Shown: positions 1-5,608 of the stretch, piece after piece
Position numbering within the stretch: the stretch's first letter is position 1
Layout: each line of letters starts with the position of its first letter
The notes under the pieces: generated by a model
Databases searched by the model: none
Told to the model about the DNA's origin: nothing
Seen by the model: the letters and a program-made list of their open reading frames with translations, nothing else
Source of the DNA: Pseudomonadota bacterium
Lineage (GTDB): Bacteria > Pseudomonadota > Alphaproteobacteria > Rhizobiales > Beijerinckiaceae
DNA length: 5,806 nt
Direction of reading: 5' to 3'
Assembly (NCBI GenBank): GCA_023452965.1
Contig: JAEXUU010000461.1
Location: forward strand, 1-5,806
Made by a program: the position numbers and the translations under genes

Positions 1-35
1 GGTGATGACGGCGCGCTGAACCCGCCGTCATCACC
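1..35 (-). terminator. Probable transcription terminator hairpin downstream of glpX
   Basis: Bases 1-13 (GGTGATGACGGCG) are perfectly complementary to bases 23-35, giving a 13-bp GC-rich stem with a 9-nt loop (14-22). On the minus strand the hairpin begins 12 nt after the glpX stop codon, where an intrinsic terminator would sit. The U-run that would follow it lies before base 1, outside the window, so intrinsic termination is an inference from stem strength and position. The stem could also extend past the window edge. Confidence 0.6.
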
Positions 36-47
36 GCAACCCGCGTC

Positions 48-1046
48 TCAGTCGAGGTTGAACTTCGCGAATTCGCGATGCTCGCCATAGATCCGGCGGA
101 CGGTGCCGGTGATCGAGCGGTAGACGATCGTCTCGGTCTCGATCACCTCGGGCCCGAAGCGCACGCCCGAGAGCATGCCGCCATCGGTGACGCCGGTGGC
201 GCAGACGATGACGTCGCCGGAGGCCATCTCGGCCATGTCGTACTTCTTGTTGGGGTCCTTGACGCCCATGGTCGCGGCGCGGGCCCGCTTCTCCTCGGTG
301 TCGAGGATCAGGCGGCCCTGCATCTGGCCGCCGACGCAGCGCAGTGCCGCCGCGGCGAGGACGCCTTCCGGGGCGCCGCCGATGCCGAGATAGAGGTCGA
401 TTCCGGTCTTCTCCGGCTCGGTGCAGAAAATCACGCCGGCGACGTCGCCATCGGTGATCAGGCGGATCGAGGCGCCGGTCTTGCGGACTTCGGCGATCAG
501 CTTCTCATGGCGCGGGCGGTCCATGATCAGCGTGTTGATCTCATGCGGCTTCACGCCCTTGGCCCTGGCGAGCGCGTTGATGTTGTCCGCTGCCGAGGCG
601 TCGAGGTCGACGACACCGGTCGGGTAGCCTGGGCCGATGGCGATCTTGTCCATGTAGACGTCGGCCGCATAGAGCAGATGGCCGGCGCCGGCCATCGCCA
701 TCACCGCGATGGAGCCGGGCATGTCCTTGGCGCAAAGCGTCGTGCCTTCCAGCGGATCGACGGCGATATGGACCTTCGGGCCCTGCTTGTTGCCGACCTT
801 CTCGCCGATATAGAGCATCGGCGCCTCGTCGCGCTCGCCCTCGCCGATGACGATCTCGCCATCGATCGGCAGGCGGTTGAGCTCGCGCCGCATCGCGTCC
901 ACGGCGGCCTGGTCGGCGGCCTTCTCGTCGCCATGGCCGCGCAGGCGGGCGGCGGCGACGGCGGCGCGCTCGGTGACGCGCACCAGTTCCATCGAGAGAT
1001 AGCGCTCGATGATCTGGTCGGGCGAGATGCGAAGATCGACGGACAT
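48..1046 (-). CDS. glpX: Class II fructose-1,6-bisphosphatase GlpX
   Basis: Hydrolyses fructose 1,6-bisphosphate to fructose 6-phosphate plus phosphate, a cytosolic, metal-dependent gluconeogenic step; in autotrophs and methylotrophs this family can also act on sedoheptulose bisphosphate. The 332-residue protein is close to the usual family length. Visible motifs are IGEGERDEAPML at residues 67-78, VDPLEGTT at 96-103 and GIGGAPEGV at 221-229. By comparison with E. coli GlpX (from memory), the metal and active-site residues D33, E57, D85, E88, T90 and E213 correspond to D45, E69, D97, E100, T102 and E227 here, all present. The ATG at 1046 is preferred because AGAGGAAA lies just upstream and the protein then begins MSVDLRIS; a GTG start at 1100 would add 18 proline-rich residues with no ribosome-binding site. 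It is the last gene of the leftward cluster, 77 nt after hom, and a hairpin follows it. Nothing is truncated. Confidence 0.96.
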   Translation of the reverse strand: MSVDLRISPDQIIERYLSMELVRVTERAAVAAARLRGHGDEKAADQAAVDAMRRELNRLPIDGEIVIGEGERDEAPMLYIGEKVGNKQGPKVHIAVDPLEGTTLCAKDMPGSIAVMAMAGAGHLLYAADVYMDKIAIGPGYPTGVVDLDASAADNINALARAKGVKPHEINTLIMDRPRHEKLIAEVRKTGASIRLITDGDVAGVIFCTEPEKTGIDLYLGIGGAPEGVLAAAALRCVGGQMQGRLILDTEEKRARAATMGVKDPNKKYDMAEMASGDVIVCATGVTDGGMLSGVRFGPEVIETETIVYRSITGTVRRIYGEHREFAKFNLD

Positions 1047-1050
1047 GGTG

Positions 1051-1058
1051 TTTCCTCT
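1051..1058 (-). promoter_or_regulatory. Ribosome-binding site deciding the glpX start
   Basis: On the minus strand the sequence reads AGAGGAAACACC followed by ATG. The GAGGA core sits 6 nt from the ATG at 1046, a near-ideal Shine-Dalgarno match and spacing. This supports 1046 over the in-frame GTG at 1100. Confidence 0.65.
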
Positions 1059-1064
1059 ATTTTC

Positions 1065-1112
1065 GGCGGTCGGCGGCGCGGTAACCGGCAGCGGAAGCAC
1101 TCCGCGACCGCC
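1065..1112 (-). other. Possible RNA stem in the hom-glpX intercistronic gap
   Basis: GGCGGTCG (1065-1072) is a perfect reverse complement of CGACCGCC (1105-1112), an 8-bp stem enclosing 32 nt. It occupies most of the 77-nt gap between the hom stop and the glpX start and ends 7 nt before the glpX ribosome-binding site. It could be a processing or stabilising element, but GC-rich 8-bp arms can arise by chance and there is no U-run to suggest termination. Confidence 0.25.
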
Positions 1113-1123
1113 CGGCCGCCATC

Positions 1124-2470
1124 CTATTCGCGTTCGATGCGGATGACCTGCGGGGCTTCCGAAATATGGCCGTCGGCACCGACCTTCTCCAGCGCGCCGC
1201 GGATCGCGCGCTCGCTGGTGGCATAGGTGATCAGAACGACCGGGACCGGCGCACCGGAGCGCCCACCGGGATCGCGCGCCGCAGCGGCCTCCGAACGGCG
1301 CTGGACGATGCTCTCGAGCGAGATGTTCGCCTCGGCCATACGGGTCGCGATGGCGGCGGCGGCGCCGGGCCGGTCGGCGACGGCGAGGCGGATATAATAG
1401 CCGCCCTCATGGCGCTGCATCGGCGCGCGCGTCGGCTGCTCGAGCCGGGCGACCGGCATGCCGAAAGGCAGGCCGGCGGTGCCGCGGGCGATGTCGGCGA
1501 TGTCGGCGATCACGGCCGAAGCAGTCGGGCCGCCACCGGCGCCGGGGCCGACCAGAGTGATCTCACGGACCGCATCGGCATCGATGGTGACGGCGTTGGT
1601 CACGCCCATGACCTGGGCGATGGCAGACGACTTCGGCACCATGGTCGGGTGCACGCGCTGCTCGATGCCGGTCTTGGTGCGCTCGGCGACGCCGAGCAGC
1701 TTGATCCGGTAGCCGAGCTCGTCGGCCATCTTCAGATCGAGCGGCGTGATCGAGGAAATGCCTTCGACATGAATCGCTTCGGCGTCGATCTTCGTCCCGA
1801 ATGCTAGGCTGGTCAGGATGGCCAGCTTGTGGGCGGTATCGAAGCCCTCGACGTCGAAGGTCGGATCGGCTTCGGCATAGCCGAGACGCTGGGCGTCCTT
1901 CAGGCAGGCCTCGAAGGTCAGCCCCTCCAGCTCCATGCGCGAGAGGATGTAATTGCAGGTGCCGTTGAGGATGCCGTAGAGCCGGGTGACATTGTTGCCC
2001 GAGAGGGCCTCGCGCAGCGTCTTCACCACCGGGATGCCGCCGGCCGACGAGGCCTCGAAGGCGAGCGCAGCGCCATTTGCCTCGGCCAGCTCAGCCAACG
2101 CCACGCCATGGGCGGCGAGCAGGGCCTTGTTGGCGGTGACGACCGGCTTGCCGGCCGCAAGAGCCGCCTCGACAGCCTGTTTAGCCGGCCCATCGGAGCC
2201 GCCGATCAGCTCGATCAGGCAGTCGATCTCGGAGGAAGCTGCGAGCGCGACCGGATCGTCGAACCAGCTCATGCCGGAGAGATCGATGCCGCGATCGCGG
2301 TTGCGGTCCCGTGCCGAAACCGCGGTGACGCGCACCGGCCGGCCGCAGCGGGCGGCGAGCGCGTTCTCCTGGCGTTTCAGGATGGTGGCGACCGCCGCAC
2401 CGACGGTGCCGAGGCCGGCGATGCCGACGCGAAGGGGCCGGGAGTCAGGAGGCGGAGCGTGCATGGTCAT
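1124..2470 (-). CDS. hom: Homoserine dehydrogenase with C-terminal ACT domain
   Basis: Catalyses NAD(P)H-dependent reduction of L-aspartate 4-semialdehyde to L-homoserine, the branch point toward threonine, isoleucine and methionine, in the cytosol. With the ATG at 2470 it has 448 residues, typical for the monofunctional enzyme. Domains in order: a Rossmann nucleotide-binding domain with GLGTVG at 19-24 and TANKAL at 112-117; the catalytic domain with NGTCNYI at 169-175 and DPTFDVEGFDTAHK at 202-215, in which D206, D211 and K215 match the yeast catalytic D214/D219/K223 (numbering from memory); and an ACT domain from about 357 to the end (RLAVADRPG), normally the site of threonine feedback inhibition. 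The start is uncertain. ATGs at 2470 and 2464 both fit, and an in-frame TTG at 2506 would add 12 residues; none has a clear ribosome-binding site. It lies 56 nt after the upstream unknown gene and 77 nt before glpX, and is probably co-transcribed with both. Confidence 0.95.
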   Translation of the reverse strand: MTMHAPPPDSRPLRVGIAGLGTVGAAVATILKRQENALAARCGRPVRVTAVSARDRNRDRGIDLSGMSWFDDPVALAASSEIDCLIELIGGSDGPAKQAVEAALAAGKPVVTANKALLAAHGVALAELAEANGAALAFEASSAGGIPVVKTLREALSGNNVTRLYGILNGTCNYILSRMELEGLTFEACLKDAQRLGYAEADPTFDVEGFDTAHKLAILTSLAFGTKIDAEAIHVEGISSITPLDLKMADELGYRIKLLGVAERTKTGIEQRVHPTMVPKSSAIAQVMGVTNAVTIDADAVREITLVGPGAGGGPTASAVIADIADIARGTAGLPFGMPVARLEQPTRAPMQRHEGGYYIRLAVADRPGAAAAIATRMAEANISLESIVQRRSEAAAARDPGGRSGAPVPVVLITYATSERAIRGALEKVGADGHISEAPQVIRIERE

Positions 2471-2526
2471 GCCGCGCGGGGTCGCATGGGGCGTGCCCCG
2501 AGTCAACGGCGCAACCGCATGCGAAC

Positions 2527-2958
2527 TCAGTCGAAGCGGCAGATCACCTCGGCCGCGAGCCGCTTGAGCTTGCCCTCTTCGAAGCCCAGGAAGACGCGCA
2601 GCACCTGATTGCCGAACGCCGTGATCTTGATGGTGCGCAGCGCCTCGAGGCTGTCACCGTTCGAGACGATCGAGTTCTCGTTGACCGGCTTCCAGAACCA
2701 GGGCTTCGGCGGATTGATCACCGTCTCCGCCAGAATCTTTTCGGCTTCGGCCTGGCCGATCCCGATCGGCAGATAGCGCGCAACAATCTCGGTGGCGTCG
2801 CGGCCGCATTCGCGTGCCTTGGTCGCGCTCAGCAATTCGCCCACCAGCGGCGAAGCCGATTCGGTCGCGCGTCCACGCGAGAAATCATAGGTCGCGAACA
2901 GGCAGACCAGGGCGAAGAGACCGAAGATGACTCCGATCACGCGGCCTTTCGAGACCAT
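2527..2958 (-). CDS. Hypothetical protein with N-terminal membrane anchor and predicted periplasmic domain
   Basis: I do not recognise this 143-residue protein. Residues 1-6 carry K4 and R6, followed by one hydrophobic segment at about 7-24. With no lipobox (C19 is preceded by V18) and no AxA cleavage site, this looks like a retained N-terminal anchor with the rest in the periplasm. The soluble part has two cysteines, C51 and C140, which could form a disulfide there. A helix (GQAEAEKIL, 68-76) is followed by strand-like stretches and a closing pattern FEEGKLKRL at 126-134. This order loosely recalls the BamE/SmpA fold, but that is a weak structural guess. The ATG at 2958 is chosen because GAGGAGAGG lies upstream and the protein then begins directly with the anchor; an in-frame GTG at 3006 adds 16 charged residues. 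Codon use matches the neighbours. It sits between two metabolic enzymes, 56 nt before hom, with no obvious link to their chemistry. Confidence 0.8.
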   Translation of the reverse strand: MVSKGRVIGVIFGLFALVCLFATYDFSRGRATESASPLVGELLSATKARECGRDATEIVARYLPIGIGQAEAEKILAETVINPPKPWFWKPVNENSIVSNGDSLEALRTIKITAFGNQVLRVFLGFEEGKLKRLAAEVICRFD

Positions 2959-3008
2959 ATCCGCCCGCCTCTCCTCAGCCGGCCACTCCGGCAGCCCCCG
3001 GTTCACAT

Positions 3009-3037
3009 GTTTTAGGGGAGCGGTCCAGCCCCGTCAC
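3009..3037 (-). promoter_or_regulatory. Possible sigma-70 promoter for the unknown gene and hom
   Basis: On the minus strand, GTGACG (3037-3032) and TAAAAC (3014-3009) are separated by exactly 17 nt. Each matches 4 of 6 consensus bases of TTGACA and TATAAT. Transcription would start near 3002, leaving a leader of roughly 45 nt before the ATG at 2958 and excluding the alternative GTG at 3006. It lies just beyond the strong hairpin at 3087-3111. Matches of this quality also occur by chance, so this is tentative. Confidence 0.3.
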
Positions 3038-3086
3038 CTTCCGGGCGCGGTTAGGTCGCACCGGTTTCGCCGTGCCAGACAGATCC

Positions 3087-3111
3087 CGGAGCGGCGCAGG
3101 GCGCCGCTCCG
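3087..3111 (-). terminator. Strong hairpin after the aminotransferase gene, possible terminator or attenuating stem
   Basis: CGGAGCGGCGC (3087-3097) is perfectly complementary to GCGCCGCTCCG (3101-3111), giving an 11-bp, almost all-GC stem with a 3-nt loop. On the minus strand it begins 30 nt after the aminotransferase stop codon. The sequence that follows (GGATCTGTCTGGC) has only scattered T residues and no clear U-run, so full intrinsic termination is doubtful. Partial termination or 3'-end protection of the aminotransferase message are alternatives. Confidence 0.45.
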
Positions 3112-3140
3112 TTGCCTTGAAGGCCAAAAGCGCCCTGCCC

Positions 3141-4361
3141 TCAGCCAGCCTTCGGAATCTGGATGACGTTGTGCAGTGTCTGGTCGGCCGTCTTGAGGAA
3201 GCGACCGATATTGCGCGCCGCCTGGCGAATGCGCTGCTCATTCTCGACGATGGCGATGCGGACGAAATCGTCGCCATGCTCGCCAAAGCCGATGCCCGGC
3301 GCCACCGCGACCTCGGCCTTCTCGATCAGCAGCTTCGAGAATTCGAGCGAGCCGAGATGACGGAACTTCTCGGGAATCGGCACCCAGGCGAACATCGAGG
3401 CCTGCGGCGCCGGGAAATCCCAACCCGCCTTGGTAAAGCTTTCGACCAGCGCGTCGCGGCGCTTGCGATAGGTCTCGCGCATCTCGCGGATGCAGTCGTC
3501 GGGGCCATTGAGCGCCGCCGCGGCCGCGACCTGGATCGGTGTGTAGGCGCCATAGTCGAGATAGGACTTCACGCGCGCGAGCGCTGCGAGCAGGCGCTCG
3601 TTGCCGACCGCGAAGCCCATGCGCCAGCCGGCCATGGAGAAGGTCTTCGACATCGAGGTGAACTCGACGGTGACGTCCATCGCGCCCTGGACCTGCAGCA
3701 TCGAGGGCGGCGGGTTCTTCTCGTCGAAATAGACCTCGGCATAGGCGAGATCGGAGAGCAGGATCAGCTCATGCTTCTTCGCGAAGGCGACGAGGTCGCG
3801 ATAGAAATCGAGCGAAGCGGTATAGGCGGTCGGGTTCGCCGGATAGCAGGTGACGAGCGCTATCGGCTTCGGCACCGAATGCGCCATCGCCCGCTCGAGC
3901 GCCGGGAAGAAGGCGGGCGTCGGCTCGGCCGGAACAGAGCGGATGACGCCGCCGGCCATCAGGAAGCCGAAGGCGTGGATCGGATAGCTCGGATTGGGCA
4001 CCAGCACGACGTCGCCCGGCCCGGTGATCGCCTGCGCCATGTTGGCGAAGCCTTCCTTCGAGCCAAGCGTCGCGACCACCTGGGTGTCGGGATTGAGCTT
4101 CACGCCGAAGCGGCGCTCGTAATAGTTCGCCTGGGCGCGGCGCAGGCCGGCAATGCCCTTGGAGGCGGAGTAACGGTCGGTCCGCGCCTTGCCGGCGGTC
4201 TCCACCAGCTTCTCGATGACGTGCTTGGGAGCCGGCAGGTCGGGATTGCCCATGCCGAGATCGATGATGTCGACGCCCTTGGCGCGTTCGGCTGCCTTGA
4301 TCTTGTTGACCTGCTCGAAAACGTAAGGCGGCAAACGCTTGATGCGGTGAAAGTCGGTCAT
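3141..4361 (-). CDS. alaC: Class I/II PLP-dependent aminotransferase, AlaC/DapL-like
   Basis: A fold-type I, PLP-dependent cytosolic aminotransferase of 406 residues, full length for the family. Recognisable segments are RLPPYVF at 9-15, LGMGNPD at 35-41, GSKEG at 100-104, VPNPSYPIH at 121-129, DLAYA at 204-208, SMSKTFSMAGWRMGF at 236-250 and PGIGFG at 355-360. The Schiff-base lysine is K239, N176 and D204 are the PLP contacts, and R368 is the expected substrate carboxylate-binding arginine. These segments resemble E. coli AlaC (glutamate-pyruvate aminotransferase) closely as I recall that sequence, while orthologues in Alphaproteobacteria are often labelled LL-diaminopimelate aminotransferase. 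The hom neighbour fits either amino-acid role, and the substrate cannot be settled from sequence alone. Start at the ATG 4361; an AGGGA element lies about 12 nt upstream, a loose ribosome-binding site. It is the first gene of the leftward cluster, with 182 nt and a strong hairpin before the next gene. Confidence 0.93.
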   Translation of the reverse strand: MTDFHRIKRLPPYVFEQVNKIKAAERAKGVDIIDLGMGNPDLPAPKHVIEKLVETAGKARTDRYSASKGIAGLRRAQANYYERRFGVKLNPDTQVVATLGSKEGFANMAQAITGPGDVVLVPNPSYPIHAFGFLMAGGVIRSVPAEPTPAFFPALERAMAHSVPKPIALVTCYPANPTAYTASLDFYRDLVAFAKKHELILLSDLAYAEVYFDEKNPPPSMLQVQGAMDVTVEFTSMSKTFSMAGWRMGFAVGNERLLAALARVKSYLDYGAYTPIQVAAAAALNGPDDCIREMRETYRKRRDALVESFTKAGWDFPAPQASMFAWVPIPEKFRHLGSLEFSKLLIEKAEVAVAPGIGFGEHGDDFVRIAIVENEQRIRQAARNIGRFLKTADQTLHNVIQIPKAG

Positions 4362-4433
4362 CTTACTAATCGGTCCCTGGCCGAGCCGGCATTGAGGCGC
4401 CAGAAATGCGGCAAATCACATTCCTTGCGTCGG

Positions 4434-4447
4434 GATGCTCTAGCATC
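4434..4447. promoter_or_regulatory. Short palindrome upstream of the aminotransferase, possible operator
   Basis: GATGCT-CT-AGCATC is a perfect 6-bp inverted repeat with a 2-nt spacer, centred about 80 nt upstream of the aminotransferase start. Size and placement suit a dimeric repressor or activator site. It contains CTAG, a tetranucleotide often scarce in bacterial genomes. No regulator is identified, and a single copy is weak evidence. Confidence 0.25.
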
Positions 4448-4559
4448 GCAGCTTCCGTCATGACAGGCCCAAAAACGCAAGATTCATCGAACAGGAACGC
4501 AGGCCGCCGGCTTGCGCCCGCCTCGCCGAAGCCACGGTAGCGACGCGGGCAATATCGTT

Positions 4560-4583
4560 GCCGCAAAGCCTGTCGGCTGCGGC
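4560..4583. other. Bulged GC-rich hairpin in the divergent intergenic region
   Basis: GCCGC (4560-4564) pairs with GCGGC (4579-4583) and AGCC (4567-4570) with GGCT (4575-4578), leaving a 2-nt AA bulge and a TGTC loop. No U-run follows it on either strand, so it is not an obvious terminator. It could be part of a 5' leader for either divergent transcript, or chance in GC-rich DNA. Confidence 0.25.
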
Positions 4584-4616
4584 CCGCGCCTGACCGAAGA
4601 TTAACCCCTTGGCCAA

Positions 4617-4652
4617 CGTCCCGATATCTGCAGGCGCCTACCAATCGGGACG
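4617..4652. repeat. Perfect 9-bp inverted repeat with 18-nt spacer between divergent genes
   Basis: CGTCCCGAT (4617-4625) is the exact reverse complement of ATCGGGACG (4644-4652). The 18-nt spacer itself contains the 8-bp palindrome AGGCGCCT (4632-4639), and the palindrome TTGGCCAA (4609-4616) abuts the left arm. The centre lies about 115 nt upstream of the YiiX-like start and about 275 nt upstream of the aminotransferase start. It may be a pair of operator half-sites or a hairpin in a leader RNA. There is no U-run, so termination is unlikely. Confidence 0.45.
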
Positions 4653-4736
4653 GTGGGGAAGGCTCGCAGACTGCCCAGTCACAGATCTGGCATCGTTCAG
4701 GCGCAGTTCGGCGACACCCTGCCGGGATAGCCATGC

Positions 4737-4742
4737 GAGGAA
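4737..4742 (+). promoter_or_regulatory. Ribosome-binding site deciding the YiiX-like gene start
   Basis: GAGGAA ends 8 nt before the ATG at 4751, a strong match and spacing. It lies inside the reading frame that would start at the upstream ATG 4733, whose own upstream sequence offers only a weak GGGA. This favours 4751 as the start. Confidence 0.6.
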
Positions 4743-4750
4743 CGACCGGC

Positions 4751-5524
4751 ATGAGATTATCCGACCGGATTCTGGACTGGTGCGGATACCGGCTCTCCGG
4801 GTTTCTCCTGCGCGAGAGACCCGGCCGAGAGCCCTTCGTTCCATCCGATCCCGACGAGCTGCGCCGCACGCTGCGACCCGGCGATGTCGTGCTGGTGGCG
4901 GGCTCCAACAGGGTTTCGACCGCGATCAAATATCTGACGCATTCGACCTGGTCGCATGCAGCGCTCTATGTCGGGCCCATTCCGGGGGCGACGGACGGCC
5001 CCGAACCGCATACGCTCATCGAGGTCGTTCTGGACGCGGGCTGCCGGTCCTTTCCGCTGTCCCGCCTCGACCATTTTCACACGCGCATCTGCCGGCCCAT
5101 CGGCCTGACCGACGCGGACCGCAGCAAGCTGGTCGACTTCATGATCTCGCGAATCGGCATCCGCTACGACACGCGCAACATCGTCGATCTCGCGCGCTAC
5201 CTCCTGCCGACGCTACCCGTGCCTTCGCACTGGCGGCGGCATATGATCGCACTCGGATCGGGAGAGCCGACCCGGGCGATCTGCTCGACCCTGATCGCGC
5301 AGGCGTTCGAGCGCGTCGGGTATCCGATCCTGCCGCGCATCGAGCTGCGCCCGGCAGCGGAGCGCGGCGCCAATGACTGGCGTCACCGGGAACTGCTGCA
5401 CATCCGGCACTTCAGCCTCTATGCACCGGCCGATTTCGATATCTCGCCCTATTTCCAGATCGTCAAGCCGACCCTCGAGGAGGGTTTCAACTACAAGGCC
5501 CTGACCTGGAGCGACGAACCCTGA
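4751..5524 (+). CDS. YiiX/YebB-like permuted papain-fold cysteine hydrolase
   Basis: A 257-residue protein of the YiiX/YebB-like group (Peptidase_C92-type, a circularly permuted NlpC/P60-papain fold). These proteins are expected to hydrolyse amide or related bonds through a Cys-His pair; the natural substrate is mostly unknown. Diagnostic parts are LRPGDVVLV at 41-49, IKYLTHSTWSHAALYVG at 59-75, LIEVV at 89-93 and AICSTLIAQAF at 176-186. In this permuted fold the His comes before the Cys: H69, E91 and C178 are the likely catalytic residues, and all are present. There is no signal peptide or transmembrane segment; the N-terminus (MRLSDRILDW) is amphipathic, suggesting a cytosolic or peripherally membrane-associated protein. 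The start at 4751 is set by GAGGAA at 4737-4742; an in-frame ATG at 4733 would add six residues. It is transcribed alone, divergently from the aminotransferase and convergently with the next gene. Its physiological role is not evident from its neighbours. Confidence 0.85.
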   Translation: MRLSDRILDWCGYRLSGFLLRERPGREPFVPSDPDELRRTLRPGDVVLVAGSNRVSTAIKYLTHSTWSHAALYVGPIPGATDGPEPHTLIEVVLDAGCRSFPLSRLDHFHTRICRPIGLTDADRSKLVDFMISRIGIRYDTRNIVDLARYLLPTLPVPSHWRRHMIALGSGEPTRAICSTLIAQAFERVGYPILPRIELRPAAERGANDWRHRELLHIRHFSLYAPADFDISPYFQIVKPTLEEGFNYKALTWSDEP

Positions 5525-5608
5525 CGACAGGAGGCGGCAACCCTGCCCTCGCCTGCCCCGTCCGCGCCGCCCCGGCTGGCTGCCCAGAGGGACCGTCCCC
5601 AAATCAGG

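Larger units (their letters stand above)
4362..4750. other. Divergent intergenic region with several inverted repeats
   Basis: This stretch separates the divergently transcribed aminotransferase and YiiX-like genes, so it should hold both promoters. I see no convincing protein-coding or RNA gene and no consensus -35/-10 pair good enough to call in either direction. It is less G/C-biased than the flanking genes, especially at 4362-4500. It contains a 6-2-6 dyad at 4434-4447, a 5-bp dyad at 4548-4562 (GGCAA/TTGCC), a bulged hairpin at 4560-4583, the palindrome TTGGCCAA at 4609-4616 and a long dyad at 4617-4652. Confidence 0.7.

Noticed and set aside
78..1226. Long plus-strand open frame (382 codons) opposite glpX
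   Set aside because: It is the antisense reflection of a GC-rich gene. Its translation is rich in D, G, R, A and H with no recognisable motif, and the opposite strand encodes an intact GlpX.
2488..2499. GGGGC-GT-GCCCC inverted repeat upstream of hom as an attenuator
   Set aside because: A 5-bp stem with a 2-nt spacer is sterically poor as a hairpin, and there is no U-run or leader peptide beside it.
1166..2608. Plus-strand open frames opposite hom (1166-1807, 1829-2608 and 1986-2567)
   Set aside because: All lie within or over hom and the adjoining unknown gene, with antisense-type composition and no start signals or motifs.
3072..4463. Plus-strand open frame of 463 codons opposite the aminotransferase
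   Set aside because: It covers a fully intact aminotransferase on the other strand. Its composition (R/G/D/H-rich, repetitive) is typical of antisense frames in high-GC DNA and no domain is recognisable.
4362..4750. Riboswitch, small RNA gene or tRNA in the intergenic region
   Set aside because: I looked for a SAM-type or other aptamer and for tRNA-like cloverleaf elements on both strands and saw none; the dyads present do not assemble into a known fold.
4366..4929. 187-codon minus-strand frame spanning the divergent intergenic region and the start of the YiiX-like gene
   Set aside because: Its first part is antisense to the YiiX-like gene, the rest has non-coding-like codon use, and no family is recognisable. 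Only its last 31 codons are kept, as a low-interest leader observation.
4609..5376. 255-codon plus-strand frame overlapping the YiiX-like gene
   Set aside because: It is an out-of-frame shadow. The 4751-5524 frame contains the coherent His/Glu/Cys motifs, while this one is arginine- and alanine-rich without motifs.
5588..5598. GGGAC-C-GTCCC inverted repeat between the convergent genes as a terminator
   Set aside because: The arms are only 5 bp, the 1-nt spacer cannot form a loop without breaking pairs, and no U-run follows on either strand.
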